Below are positions 1 through 5,994 of a stretch of DNA of 10,128 nt, piece by piece. The position numbers and the translations under genes are program-made. Position 1 is the first letter of the stretch. Each line of letters opens with the position of its first letter. The notes beneath the pieces are model-generated. The model was not told the DNA's origin. It did not search any database and saw only the letters and a program-made list of their open reading frames with translations. The DNA is from CAXSEF01 sp964236535. Its GTDB lineage: Bacteria > Pseudomonadota > Alphaproteobacteria > Acetobacterales > Acetobacteraceae. Location: assembly GCA_964236535.1 (NCBI GenBank), contig CAXSEF010000108.1, forward strand, positions 1-10,128, given 5' to 3'.

Positions 1-13
1 CGGGCCGCCGGCA

Positions 14-697
14 TCAGCGCGACCCCGCCCCGTCCGCGACCGGCTGTGCCGCATCCGGGCGGCCCATCTCCCGCCGCGCCTCGCCGAGCAGACGACGCTC
101 GTTGCGGTGCACGAACAGCCCCGCCGCGATCAGCGCCGCCCCGCCGAGCACGCCCAGCCCGATCCCCACCGGCCCGCTGATGCGGCGGAACGACTCGCCC
201 AGCAGGTAGGCGCCGAACCCGTACAGGCTGGTCCAGCCGATCCCGCCCAGCGCGTTCCACAGCAGGAAGCGGTGCCACGCCATCCGGTTGGCGCCGGCGA
301 GCAGCGCCACGAACGTCCGCAGCACCGCCACGAACCGGCCGAGGAACACCACCCGCCCGCCATAGCGCCGGAACAGGTAGCGCCCCAGCTCCAGCCGCTC
401 CTCCGACAGCCCGACCCTGCGCCCCCAGCGCGCCAGCACGCGAAAGCCGACGCCGCGGCCCACGACATAGCCGATCTGGTCGCCCGCGATCGCACCCGCC
501 GCCGCGACCGCCACCACCACGAAGATGTCCAGCCGGTGCGTCGCCGAGGCATACAGCGCGGCGGCGATCATCAGGCTCTCGCCCGGCAGCGGCAGCCCGG
601 TCGCCTCCAGCATCACCCCCAGCCCGACCACCACGTAGCCGTAGCGCGTCAGCAGGTCGTCGATGCCGTGGATCGAGAACAGCTCCAGCGCCGTCAG
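14..697 (-). CDS. DedA-family (SNARE-associated/VTT) inner-membrane protein
   Basis: DedA proteins are polytopic inner-membrane proteins; several members flip undecaprenyl phosphate or other lipids, and the substrate here is unknown. From the start chosen it is 227 residues, normal for the family. Visible hallmarks are LPLPGESL (residues 35-42), GDQIGYVVGR (72-81), GRFVAVLRTFVALLAG (120-135, the arginine-rich re-entrant signature, with Ala where many members have Pro), and NALGGIGW (148-155). Hydrophobic segments lie near 21-35, 55-75, 145-165 and 178-197. The start is unusual: the only position that keeps the full N-terminus is a CTG at 697-695, whose last two bases form the TGA stop of gloC (CTGA overlap). 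No ATG occurs before residue 29, and using that would remove conserved sequence; a GTG lying inside gloC is possible but less likely. The overlap implies translational coupling to gloC. The family call is strong; the start is uncertain. Confidence 0.85.
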   Translation of the reverse strand: MTALELFSIHGIDDLLTRYGYVVVGLGVMLEATGLPLPGESLMIAAALYASATHRLDIFVVVAVAAAGAIAGDQIGYVVGRGVGFRVLARWGRRVGLSEERLELGRYLFRRYGGRVVFLGRFVAVLRTFVALLAGANRMAWHRFLLWNALGGIGWTSLYGFGAYLLGESFRRISGPVGIGLGVLGGAALIAAGLFVHRNERRLLGEARREMGRPDAAQPVADGAGSR

Positions 698-1350
698 CCC
701 TGCAGGAACGGGTTGCTGCGCCGCTCCGCCCCGAGCGTCGAGCCCGGCCCGTGCCCGCACAGGAACGCCACGTCGTCGCCGAGCGGCAGCAGCTTCGCGC
801 GGATCGCCCCCAGCAGCGCATCGGTGTCGCCGTAGGCGAAGTCGGTCCGCCCGACCGAGCCGCGGAACAGCACGTCGCCCACCAGCGCGAACCGCCCCGC
901 ACGGTCGAACAGCACCACCGAGCCCGGCGTGTGCCCCGGGCAGTGCAGCACCTCCCACGCCCGCCCCGCGGCCGCCACCCGCTCGCCCTCCTCCAGCCAG
1001 CGGTCCGGCGTCACGTCGCGCATCGCCACCCCGTACTCCCGGCCCGCCGCCGCCAGCCCGTCGAGCAGGAACCGGTCGCGCCGGTCCGGCCCCTCGATCG
1101 CCACCGCCCGCCCGATCCGCGTCCCCAGCCGCTCGCGCAGCTCGGCCGCCGCCCCCGCATGGTCGAGATGGCCATGCGTCAGCAGGATGCGGTCCGGCGC
1201 CACCCCCGCCCGCTCCACCGCATCGAGGATCGCATCCGCATCGCCGCCCGGATCGACCACCGCCGCCTCCAGCGTCTCCTCGTCCCACAGCAGCGCGCAG
1301 TTCTGCTGGAACGGCGTCACCGGCACCACGACCCGTCTGAGCTTGCCCAT
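694..1350 (-). CDS. gloC: Metallo-beta-lactamase-fold hydrolase, YcbL/GloC-type glyoxalase II
   Basis: The protein is 218 residues and matches the short E. coli YcbL (GloC) type, which hydrolyses S-lactoylglutathione and related thioesters in the cytosol. The zinc-binding THGHLDH motif is at residues 58-64. Further metal ligands are His140 (CPGHTPGS), Asp159 (VGDVLFRG) and His200 (CGHGPGST). YcbL-like signatures are VTPFQQNC near the N-terminus, TPDRWL (114-119), LLPLGDDV (187-194) and the terminal NPFLQ. The ATG at 1350 is well supported by a strong ribosome-binding site five bases upstream. Its TGA overlaps the CTG start proposed for the DedA gene, so the two genes probably form an operon. 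The family is confident; the exact physiological thioester is not shown by sequence. gshB lies elsewhere in the window, which fits a glutathione-using cell. Confidence 0.92.
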   Translation of the reverse strand: MGKLRRVVVPVTPFQQNCALLWDEETLEAAVVDPGGDADAILDAVERAGVAPDRILLTHGHLDHAGAAAELRERLGTRIGRAVAIEGPDRRDRFLLDGLAAAGREYGVAMRDVTPDRWLEEGERVAAAGRAWEVLHCPGHTPGSVVLFDRAGRFALVGDVLFRGSVGRTDFAYGDTDALLGAIRAKLLPLGDDVAFLCGHGPGSTLGAERRSNPFLQG

Positions 1351-1355
1351 CGCGA

Positions 1356-1363
1356 CTCCTCCT
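1356..1363 (-). promoter_or_regulatory. Shine-Dalgarno site of gloC
   Basis: On the minus strand this reads AGGAGGAG, five bases before the ATG at 1350. It is one of the two best ribosome-binding sites in the window and fixes the gloC start. Its 5' end overlaps the palindrome at 1361-1374. Confidence 0.85.
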
Positions 1364-1374
1364 GCACGTGCAGG
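1361..1374. repeat. 14-bp perfect palindrome at the gloC ribosome-binding site
   Basis: CCTGCACGTGCAGG is a perfect inverted repeat that shares three bases with the gloC Shine-Dalgarno site. It could be an operator for a dimeric regulator, a small mRNA hairpin limiting translation, or chance in GC-rich DNA. Only the palindrome is directly seen. Confidence 0.4.
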
Positions 1375-1460
1375 CTACAGCCGCGGCGAAACCAGGCAAG
1401 GCTGCGCGCAACCCATGGCCTGCCGACCTCTTTGACCGGCCGGCCTTGAGCACGACCGCT

Positions 1461-1522
1461 CAGGCAGGCAAGGCCAGAGGCTCTGCCTCTGGACTCCGCC
1501 AAAGGCTAGCCTTTGGAATCCC
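1461..1522 (+). repeat. Two-hairpin intergenic repeat, copy R1
   Basis: This copy starts with an anchor containing GCAAGGCC (1468-1475). Hairpin A follows at 1474-1492 (CCAGAGGC, loop TCT, GCCTCTGG), then the spacer ACTCCG. Hairpin B is the perfect 18-bp palindrome CCAAAGGCTAGCCTTTGG at 1499-1516, and the copy ends in AATCCC. The same order of blocks recurs at 3912, 8891 and on the minus strand at 9048 and about 1595. R1 and R2 face each other across an AT-rich 10-base gap (1523-1532). There is no T-run, so it is not a classic intrinsic terminator. Confidence 0.8.
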
Positions 1523-1532
1523 TGTGCTTAAA

Positions 1533-1603
1533 AGACGGGTTTCCAGAGGCCTCAAGGCCTTTGGCGGGTCTGGGCGGAGGGGGGCCCGGCCTTGCTTCGC
1601 CTG
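1533..1603 (-). repeat. Two-hairpin intergenic repeat, copy R2 (inverted relative to R1)
   Basis: Read on the minus strand, this copy has the anchor AGCAAGGCC (1596-1588), a degenerate GC-rich first half, then ACCCGCC and hairpin B. Hairpin B pairs 1543-1552 with 1555-1564 (10-base arms, one mismatch). The copy ends in GGAAACCCG. Hairpin A is poorly conserved, but anchor, spacer, hairpin B and tail are in the same order as in R1. It forms a convergent pair with R1. Confidence 0.65.
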
Positions 1604-1656
1604 CAGGCCGCCCCCCCGGCCTTGCCGTCCCGCCGCCCGCCCGCCACATCCGCGCC

Positions 1657-3912
1657 ATGAACCGACAAGCCTCGCCCGGGCCGATCCTGCGCGACGTGGT
1701 GCTGCTCGGCGCCGGCCACGCCCACGTCGCCGTGCTGCGCAGCTTCGGCATGCGCCCGCTCCCCGGCGTTCGCCTCACCCTGGTCACGCCGCAGCCCGAG
1801 GCCGCCTACTCCGGCATGCTCCCGGGCGTCGTCGCCGGACTCTACCGCCCGGACCAGGCGCGCATCGAGCTCGCCCCCCTCGCCCGCTTCGCCGGCGCCC
1901 GCCTCTACCTCTCGGCCGCCACCGGCCTCGACCTCGCTCGCCGCCTGGTGCGCTGCGACGGCCGCCCCCCGGTGCCGTACGACCTGCTCTCGCTCGACGT
2001 GGGCGCCGCCCCGGACGCCGCCGGGGTGCCGGGCGCGCTGCAGCACGCGACCCCGGTCAAGCCGCTCTCCGGCCTGCTCGACCGCGTCGACGCGCTGCTC
2101 GAACGGGTGCGCAGCCGCGGCGGCACCGCCCGCATCGCCGTCGTCGGCGGCGGCGCCGGCGGCACCGAGCTCGCCTTCGCCCTCGCCCACCGCCTGGGCG
2201 CCGCAACCCCGTCGGCGCCCGGCCGCGCGGCGCTGGTGCTGGTCGCGTCCGGCGGCCTGCTGCCCGGCTTTCCCGCGGCGATGCGCCGCCGCGTCGCCGC
2301 ACGCGCCGCGCGCCACGGCATCACCCTGCGCGCCGGCCGCGTCGCCGGGGTCGAGCCGGGCCGGCTGCTGCTCGAGGACGGCGGCGCCGTCGAGGCCGAC
2401 GAGATCGTCTGGGCGACCCAGGCCGGCGCCCCCGCGTGGCTGCGCGACACCGCGCTGGTGCTCGACCCGCGCGGCTTCGTCGCGGTCGACCCCTGGCTGC
2501 GCGCCATCGGCCGCGACGACGTGTTCGCCGCCGGCGACGTCGCCGCCCACCCCGCCCCGCCGAGCCACGGCGTCCCCGCCGCCCTGCCCAAGAACGGCGT
2601 CTACGCCGTGCGCGCCGGCCCGGTGCTGGCCCGCAACCTGCGTGCCGCCCTGCTCGGCCGCCCGCAGCACCGCTTCCGCCCGCAGCGCCACGCCCTGGCC
2701 CTGCTCTCCCTCGGCGGCCCGCACGCGATCGGCGCCCGCAACGGCGTGACCCTCGAAGGCGACTGGCTGTGGCGCTGGAAGGATCGGCTCGACCGCGGCT
2801 TCGTCCGCCGCTTCACCGAGCTGCCGGGCATGGACCCCGCACCACCCGCGCAGCCAGGCCTCGCCGCCGCCGACCAGGACGCCGCACCCGACCCGATGCG
2901 CTGCGGCGGCTGCGCGGCCAAGATCCCGGCCGACGTGCTGTCGCGCGCGCTCGGCCGCCTGCGCCCCTTCCCCCGCGCCGAGGTGATCGCCGGCCTCGAC
3001 CCGCCGGACGACGCCGCACTGGTCGATTGCGGCGGCCCGCGCCTGCTGGTGCACAGCGTCGACCAGTTCCGCGCCATCGTCGACGACCCCTACCTGTTCG
3101 GCCGCATCGCCGCCGCCCACGCGCTGAGCGACCTGTTCGCCATGGGCGCCGAGCCGCAGACCGCCCTCGCACTCGCCACCCTGCCGTTCGGCCCCCCCGC
3201 AAGGATCGAGGCCGAGCTGTCGCAGCTGATGCAGGGCGCCAACGAGGTGCTCGCCGCCGCCGGCTGCGCGCTGGTCGGCGGCCACACCGCGGAGGGCGCG
3301 GAGCTGTCCCTCGGCTTCGCGGTCAACGGCCTCGCCGACCGCGCGACGCCGGTCCTGCGCAAGGCCGGCCTGCGCCCCGGCGACGCGCTCGTGCTCACCA
3401 GGGCGCTCGGCACCGGCGTGCTGCTCGCCGCCGACATGCGCGGCCTGGCGCGCGGCCGCCACGTCGCCGCGGCCGTCACGCAGATGCAGCGCACCAACCG
3501 GTCGGCGGCGCACGTCCTGCGCGACCACGGCGCCCGCGCCGCCACCGACGTCACCGGCTTCGGCCTCGCCGGCCACCTGCTGGAGATGCTGCGCGCCGGC
3601 AGCGTCGACGCGACCCTGTGGCCCGCCCGCCTGCCGCTGCTCGACGGCGCGCTCGAGGCGGCCCGGTCCGGCATCGCCTCGTCGCTGCAGGACGCCAACG
3701 AGCGCGCCGCCCCCGTGCACGGCGCCGCCGGGCCGCGCCGCACCCTGCTGTTCGACCCGCAGACCTCGGGCGGCCTGCTCGCCGGCATCGCCCCCGACCG
3801 GGCCGAGGCCTGCGTCGCCGCACTGCACGCCGCCGGCGACGGCCGCGCCGCCATCATCGGCCGGGTGGAAGCGCGCGCAGGGTCCGAAGCGACCATCAGG
3901 CTCGAAGCATAG
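1657..3912 (+). CDS. selD: NADH-dehydrogenase-like / selenophosphate synthetase fusion (SelD)
   Basis: The protein has 751 residues in two parts. Residues about 12-385 form an FAD- and NAD(P)H-binding oxidoreductase of the NDH-2-like type known fused to SelD: first dinucleotide motif LLGAGHAH (16-23), second VVGGGAGGTE (162-171), and DVFAAGDVA (288-296) contacting flavin. Residues about 412-751 are SelD, which makes selenophosphate from selenide and ATP. Its catalytic motif is CGGCAAK with Cys419 and Lys422; the usual second Cys is Ala. Other SelD hallmarks are DDAAL (451-455), SVDQF (467-471), GGHTAEGAE (541-549), TDVTGFGLAGH (630-640) and QTSGGLL (702-708). The ATG at 1657 suits the family's short N-terminus; the frame runs open upstream to a TTG in repeat DNA, and no Shine-Dalgarno site is visible. 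The first domain may supply reduced selenium (inference). No user of selenophosphate (SelA, SelU, selenoprotein) lies in the window. Confidence 0.94.
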   Translation: MNRQASPGPILRDVVLLGAGHAHVAVLRSFGMRPLPGVRLTLVTPQPEAAYSGMLPGVVAGLYRPDQARIELAPLARFAGARLYLSAATGLDLARRLVRCDGRPPVPYDLLSLDVGAAPDAAGVPGALQHATPVKPLSGLLDRVDALLERVRSRGGTARIAVVGGGAGGTELAFALAHRLGAATPSAPGRAALVLVASGGLLPGFPAAMRRRVAARAARHGITLRAGRVAGVEPGRLLLEDGGAVEADEIVWATQAGAPAWLRDTALVLDPRGFVAVDPWLRAIGRDDVFAAGDVAAHPAPPSHGVPAALPKNGVYAVRAGPVLARNLRAALLGRPQHRFRPQRHALALLSLGGPHAIGARNGVTLEGDWLWRWKDRLDRGFVRRFTELPGMDPAPPAQPGLAAADQDAAPDPMRCGGCAAKIPADVLSRALGRLRPFPRAEVIAGLDPPDDAALVDCGGPRLLVHSVDQFRAIVDDPYLFGRIAAAHALSDLFAMGAEPQTALALATLPFGPPARIEAELSQLMQGANEVLAAAGCALVGGHTAEGAELSLGFAVNGLADRATPVLRKAGLRPGDALVLTRALGTGVLLAADMRGLARGRHVAAAVTQMQRTNRSAAHVLRDHGARAATDVTGFGLAGHLLEMLRAGSVDATLWPARLPLLDGALEAARSGIASSLQDANERAAPVHGAAGPRRTLLFDPQTSGGLLAGIAPDRAEACVAALHAAGDGRAAIIGRVEARAGSEATIRLEA

Positions 3913-3991
3913 CAAGGCCAGGGCCCTGCCCCATGTCCTGCAAGCGGGGACCCGCCGGGGGCTGAGCCCCCAGACCCGCACAAGTCGGGTC
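3912..3991 (+). repeat. Two-hairpin repeat copy R3 abutting the selD stop; possible transcript end
   Basis: The anchor GCAAGGCC begins on the last base of the selD TAG stop. Hairpin A is the variant palindrome CAGGGCCCTG (3919-3928), followed by an extra segment before GGACCCGCC. Hairpin B pairs GGGGGCT (3957-3963) with AGCCCCC (3965-3971). A third stem, GACCCG/CGGGTC, occupies 3973-3991. The run of strong hairpins just after the gene could end or protect the selD transcript, but no T-tract follows. This copy has no clear inverted partner. Confidence 0.75.
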
Positions 3992-4126
3992 CCCCGCCCG
4001 AAACCCTGCCGCCTCGGGACAGGAACAATCTCCGGCTTGTGCATGAAGCGGTGATCTTCTGCCCCGTTCGCGGCGCCATCGCCGAGCCGGCTGCCGACTC
4101 CCCGAATGGCTGGGGCCGTTGCTGGA

Positions 4127-4270
4127 TCACCGCCGCCGGGCAGGAGCCTGCTGCCGGCACTCATCGGCCATGCACGTGACGAAGCAGTCCGGGATGAGGA
4201 CCGCCGTCGCGTGCGGGTCGATGCCGCTCTCCTGTTCGAGGCGACGCACCCCCGTCGGAGCACCCCGCAT
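4127..4270 (-). CDS. Possible small ORF (47 aa), unrecognised
   Basis: An ATG at 4270 opens a 47-residue frame ending in TGA at 4127. The middle, GVRRLEQESGID followed by PHATAVLIPDCFVTC, looks protein-like and most codons end in G or C. I do not recognise a family, and there is no good Shine-Dalgarno site. GC-rich DNA produces many such frames by chance, so this could be a small protein, a gene fragment, or nothing. It is listed because it is the best candidate in an otherwise empty stretch. Confidence 0.2.
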   Translation of the reverse strand: MRGAPTGVRRLEQESGIDPHATAVLIPDCFVTCMADECRQQAPARRR

Positions 4271-4298
4271 TGACGAACTTTAACGAGACGTTTTTGCA
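4270..4298 (+). promoter_or_regulatory. Candidate promoter for the kaiC-like/kinase unit
   Basis: TTGACG (4270-4275) is a good -35-like hexamer at the start of the most AT-rich patch of the intergenic region. A weak TTTGCA lies 17 bases further on (4293-4298), and an inverted repeat GCAAC/GTTGC spans 4296-4310. The assignment is weak because the -10 element is poor and the distance to the gene start is about 200 bases. Confidence 0.22.
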
Positions 4299-4507
4299 AC
4301 GCCGAGTTGCCGAGCTTATTGAAACGGTTCAGGACGGGGACCGGAACGTGATCGCCAGCACAGGATCGCATGCAGGTCCGGCGAGAGCCCCCCGGAGCCA
4401 CGAAGCCTTCTGCGGAGACGGTCCACCCGACAGGGCGAATGCCACCTGCAGTCCAGGCTGCCGCGCGGGCACGGGTTCGCAACGGCGTCACACGATGGAA
4501 GTCTCCG

Positions 4508-5971
4508 ATGAGCGAAAGCGATCCCAGTCCCAAGGCCGCCACCGGGATCAAGGGACTGGACATCATCCTGGCCGGCGGCCTGCCTCGCGGCGAACTCCAT
4601 CTGGTCCAGGGCAGAACGGGAACCGGCAAGACCACCGTCGGCCTGCAGTTTCTGCTTGAGGGAGCCGCCCTGGGCGAAAAGGCGCTGTTCATCACCTTCG
4701 CCCAGACCGCGGCCACGCTGCGGCGGGTCGCGGCCTCGCATGGCTGGACCCTGGACGGCATCGATATCCAGGAGATGACGGGCGCCCATGCCGTCGACGA
4801 CAAGGCGGAGCAGACCCTGTTCCATACCGCCGACGTCGAGCTGGGCGAGATGACGGACAGCGTCTTCGCGGCCTTCGACCGGCTTCGGCCGGACCGGGTC
4901 GTCTTCGACTCCATAACCTCGCTTCGCCTGCTGGCGGGCGACTCGCTGCGCTATCGGCGGCAGCTCCTCACCGTGCGGCAGTTCTTCGCCGAACGGTCGA
5001 GCACGATCCTGTTCCTCGACAACGAGGAGGCCGACGCGGCGCTGGAAGACACCATGTACGGCGTCGTGCGGCTGGAACGCCAGGCGCCCGAATACGGCGA
5101 CGTCCACCGTCGGCTTTCCATCACCAAGATGCGCGGCATGACCTTCAACGGCGGGTACCACAACTTCCGCATCCGCGCCGGTGGCCTGGACGTGTTCCCG
5201 CGCATCCGGCCGCAGGAGAAGAGCGAGTCTCCTCCGGCAGGGGTGATGACGAGCGGGGTCGTCGGCCTGGACACCCTGCTCGGCGGCGGCCTGGAGGGAG
5301 GCACGGCCTGCCTGGTCGTCGGGCCGACCGGCACCGGCAAGACCTCGGTCAGCACGCTCTACGCCTGCGAGGCGGCCAGGCGCGGCGAACGGGCGGCGCT
5401 GTTCTGCTTCGACGAGCGGCCGGAAACCTTCCTGACCCGCTCGGAAGGCCTTGGCATGAAGGTGCGGGACTTCGTCGCGGCAGGCCTGATTACCATCAAG
5501 CCGGTCAGCACCGCCGAGCTGTCGCCCGGCGAGTTCTCCCAGCTGGTGCGCAATGCGGTCGAGCAGGACCACGCCAAGGTGGTCCTGCTCGACAGCCTGA
5601 CCGGCTACTTCCACTCGATGCCGCAGGAAGAGGCCCTGCTGGCGCAGATGCACGACCTGCTGATGTTCCTGAGCAACAGCAACGTGCTCTCCATCCTGAT
5701 CGTGTCGCAGCACGGCTTCATCGGGCAGGGCATCCAGGGCCCGCTCGATGTCAGCTACATGGCCGACACCGTCATCCTGCTGCGCCATTTCGAGGCCGCC
5801 GGCGCGGTGCGCAAGGCGATCTCGGTCCTCAAGAAGCGGAACGGCCCGCACGAGACGACGATCCGTGAGCTGAAGCTCGCATCGGGCGGCATCGCGGTGG
5901 GCGACCCGATCAGGGACTTCTCCGGCGTGCTGTCCGGCATGCCGACCTTCCAGGGCCAGGTGAAGCGATAA
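4508..5971 (+). CDS. KaiC-like double RecA-domain ATPase
   Basis: The protein has 487 residues and two tandem KaiC/RecA-type ATPase domains. Domain 1 has Walker A GRTGTGKT (35-42) and Walker B ending at Asp134 (RVVFDS). Domain 2 has Walker A GPTGTGKT (272-279) and Walker B ending at Asp362 (VVLLDS). KaiC proteins are hexameric ATPases and autokinases of clock or stress signalling. The acidic pair that follows beta-strand 2 in KaiC is Ala65-Gln66 in domain 1 (TFAQT) but Asp302-Glu303 in domain 2 (FDERPE), so domain 1 may hydrolyse ATP poorly. By eye, Ser416-Tyr417 (DVSYMADT) align with the KaiC phosphosites Ser431-Thr432. I chose the ATG at 4508, preceded by GGAAG at 4497-4501, over an in-frame ATG at 4370 whose extra 46 residues do not look like protein. 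The histidine kinase follows after 23 bases; no kaiB is present. I leave the symbol empty because clock function is unproven. Confidence 0.88.
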   Translation: MSESDPSPKAATGIKGLDIILAGGLPRGELHLVQGRTGTGKTTVGLQFLLEGAALGEKALFITFAQTAATLRRVAASHGWTLDGIDIQEMTGAHAVDDKAEQTLFHTADVELGEMTDSVFAAFDRLRPDRVVFDSITSLRLLAGDSLRYRRQLLTVRQFFAERSSTILFLDNEEADAALEDTMYGVVRLERQAPEYGDVHRRLSITKMRGMTFNGGYHNFRIRAGGLDVFPRIRPQEKSESPPAGVMTSGVVGLDTLLGGGLEGGTACLVVGPTGTGKTSVSTLYACEAARRGERAALFCFDERPETFLTRSEGLGMKVRDFVAAGLITIKPVSTAELSPGEFSQLVRNAVEQDHAKVVLLDSLTGYFHSMPQEEALLAQMHDLLMFLSNSNVLSILIVSQHGFIGQGIQGPLDVSYMADTVILLRHFEAAGAVRKAISVLKKRNGPHETTIRELKLASGGIAVGDPIRDFSGVLSGMPTFQGQVKR

Positions 5972-5994
5972 CCGCCGGCGCACCGGAACAGCCG

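Larger units (their letters stand above)
3992..4507. other. Long intergenic region without a convincing gene
   Basis: This is about 515 bases between the selD-associated repeat and the KaiC-like gene. It includes a short minus-strand reading frame (4127-4270) and an AT-richer patch near 4265-4330 that may hold a promoter. I see no tRNA, riboswitch core, terminator with a T-tract, or insertion-sequence ends. It is less GC-rich than the selD side, resembling the downstream kaiC-like pair, and may be the regulatory leader of that unit or the eroded edge of an acquired segment. Confidence 0.5.

Noticed and set aside
698..1453. Extension of the DedA frame upstream to an ATG at 1453
   Set aside because: The added part runs through gloC in a different frame and is low-complexity Gly/Ala/Arg sequence. 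A DedA protein of normal length fits a start near 697.
1368..3965. Long plus-strand frame overlapping selD in another frame
   Set aside because: The translation is dominated by Arg and Pro runs with no domain, a typical frame-shadow of the selD fusion gene.
4021..4380. EcfG-type general stress promoter (GGAAC with a downstream GTT) before the kaiC-like gene
   Set aside because: GGAAC occurs near 4022 and 4343, but neither has GTT at the expected spacing of 16-17 bases.
4380..4500. Riboswitch in the kaiC-like leader
   Set aside because: Short GC-rich complementary stretches are present, but no recognised riboswitch core could be identified by eye.
4370..4507. 46-residue N-terminal extension of the KaiC-like protein from ATG 4370
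   Set aside because: The extension is Arg/Pro-rich and unlike KaiC N-termini, and the ATG at 4508 has a Shine-Dalgarno-like GGAAG.
4270..4659. 129-codon plus-strand frame beginning at TTG 4270
   Set aside because: Its first 30 residues look plausible, but it lacks a ribosome-binding site and runs into the kaiC-like gene out of frame with degraded composition.
1552..4914. Very long minus-strand open frame of over 1,000 codons opposite selD and the kaiC-like gene start
   Set aside because: It is antisense to clear gene families, has repetitive Gly/Ala/Arg-rich composition and crosses repeats and intergenic DNA. Such frames are expected opposite GC-rich genes with few stops.
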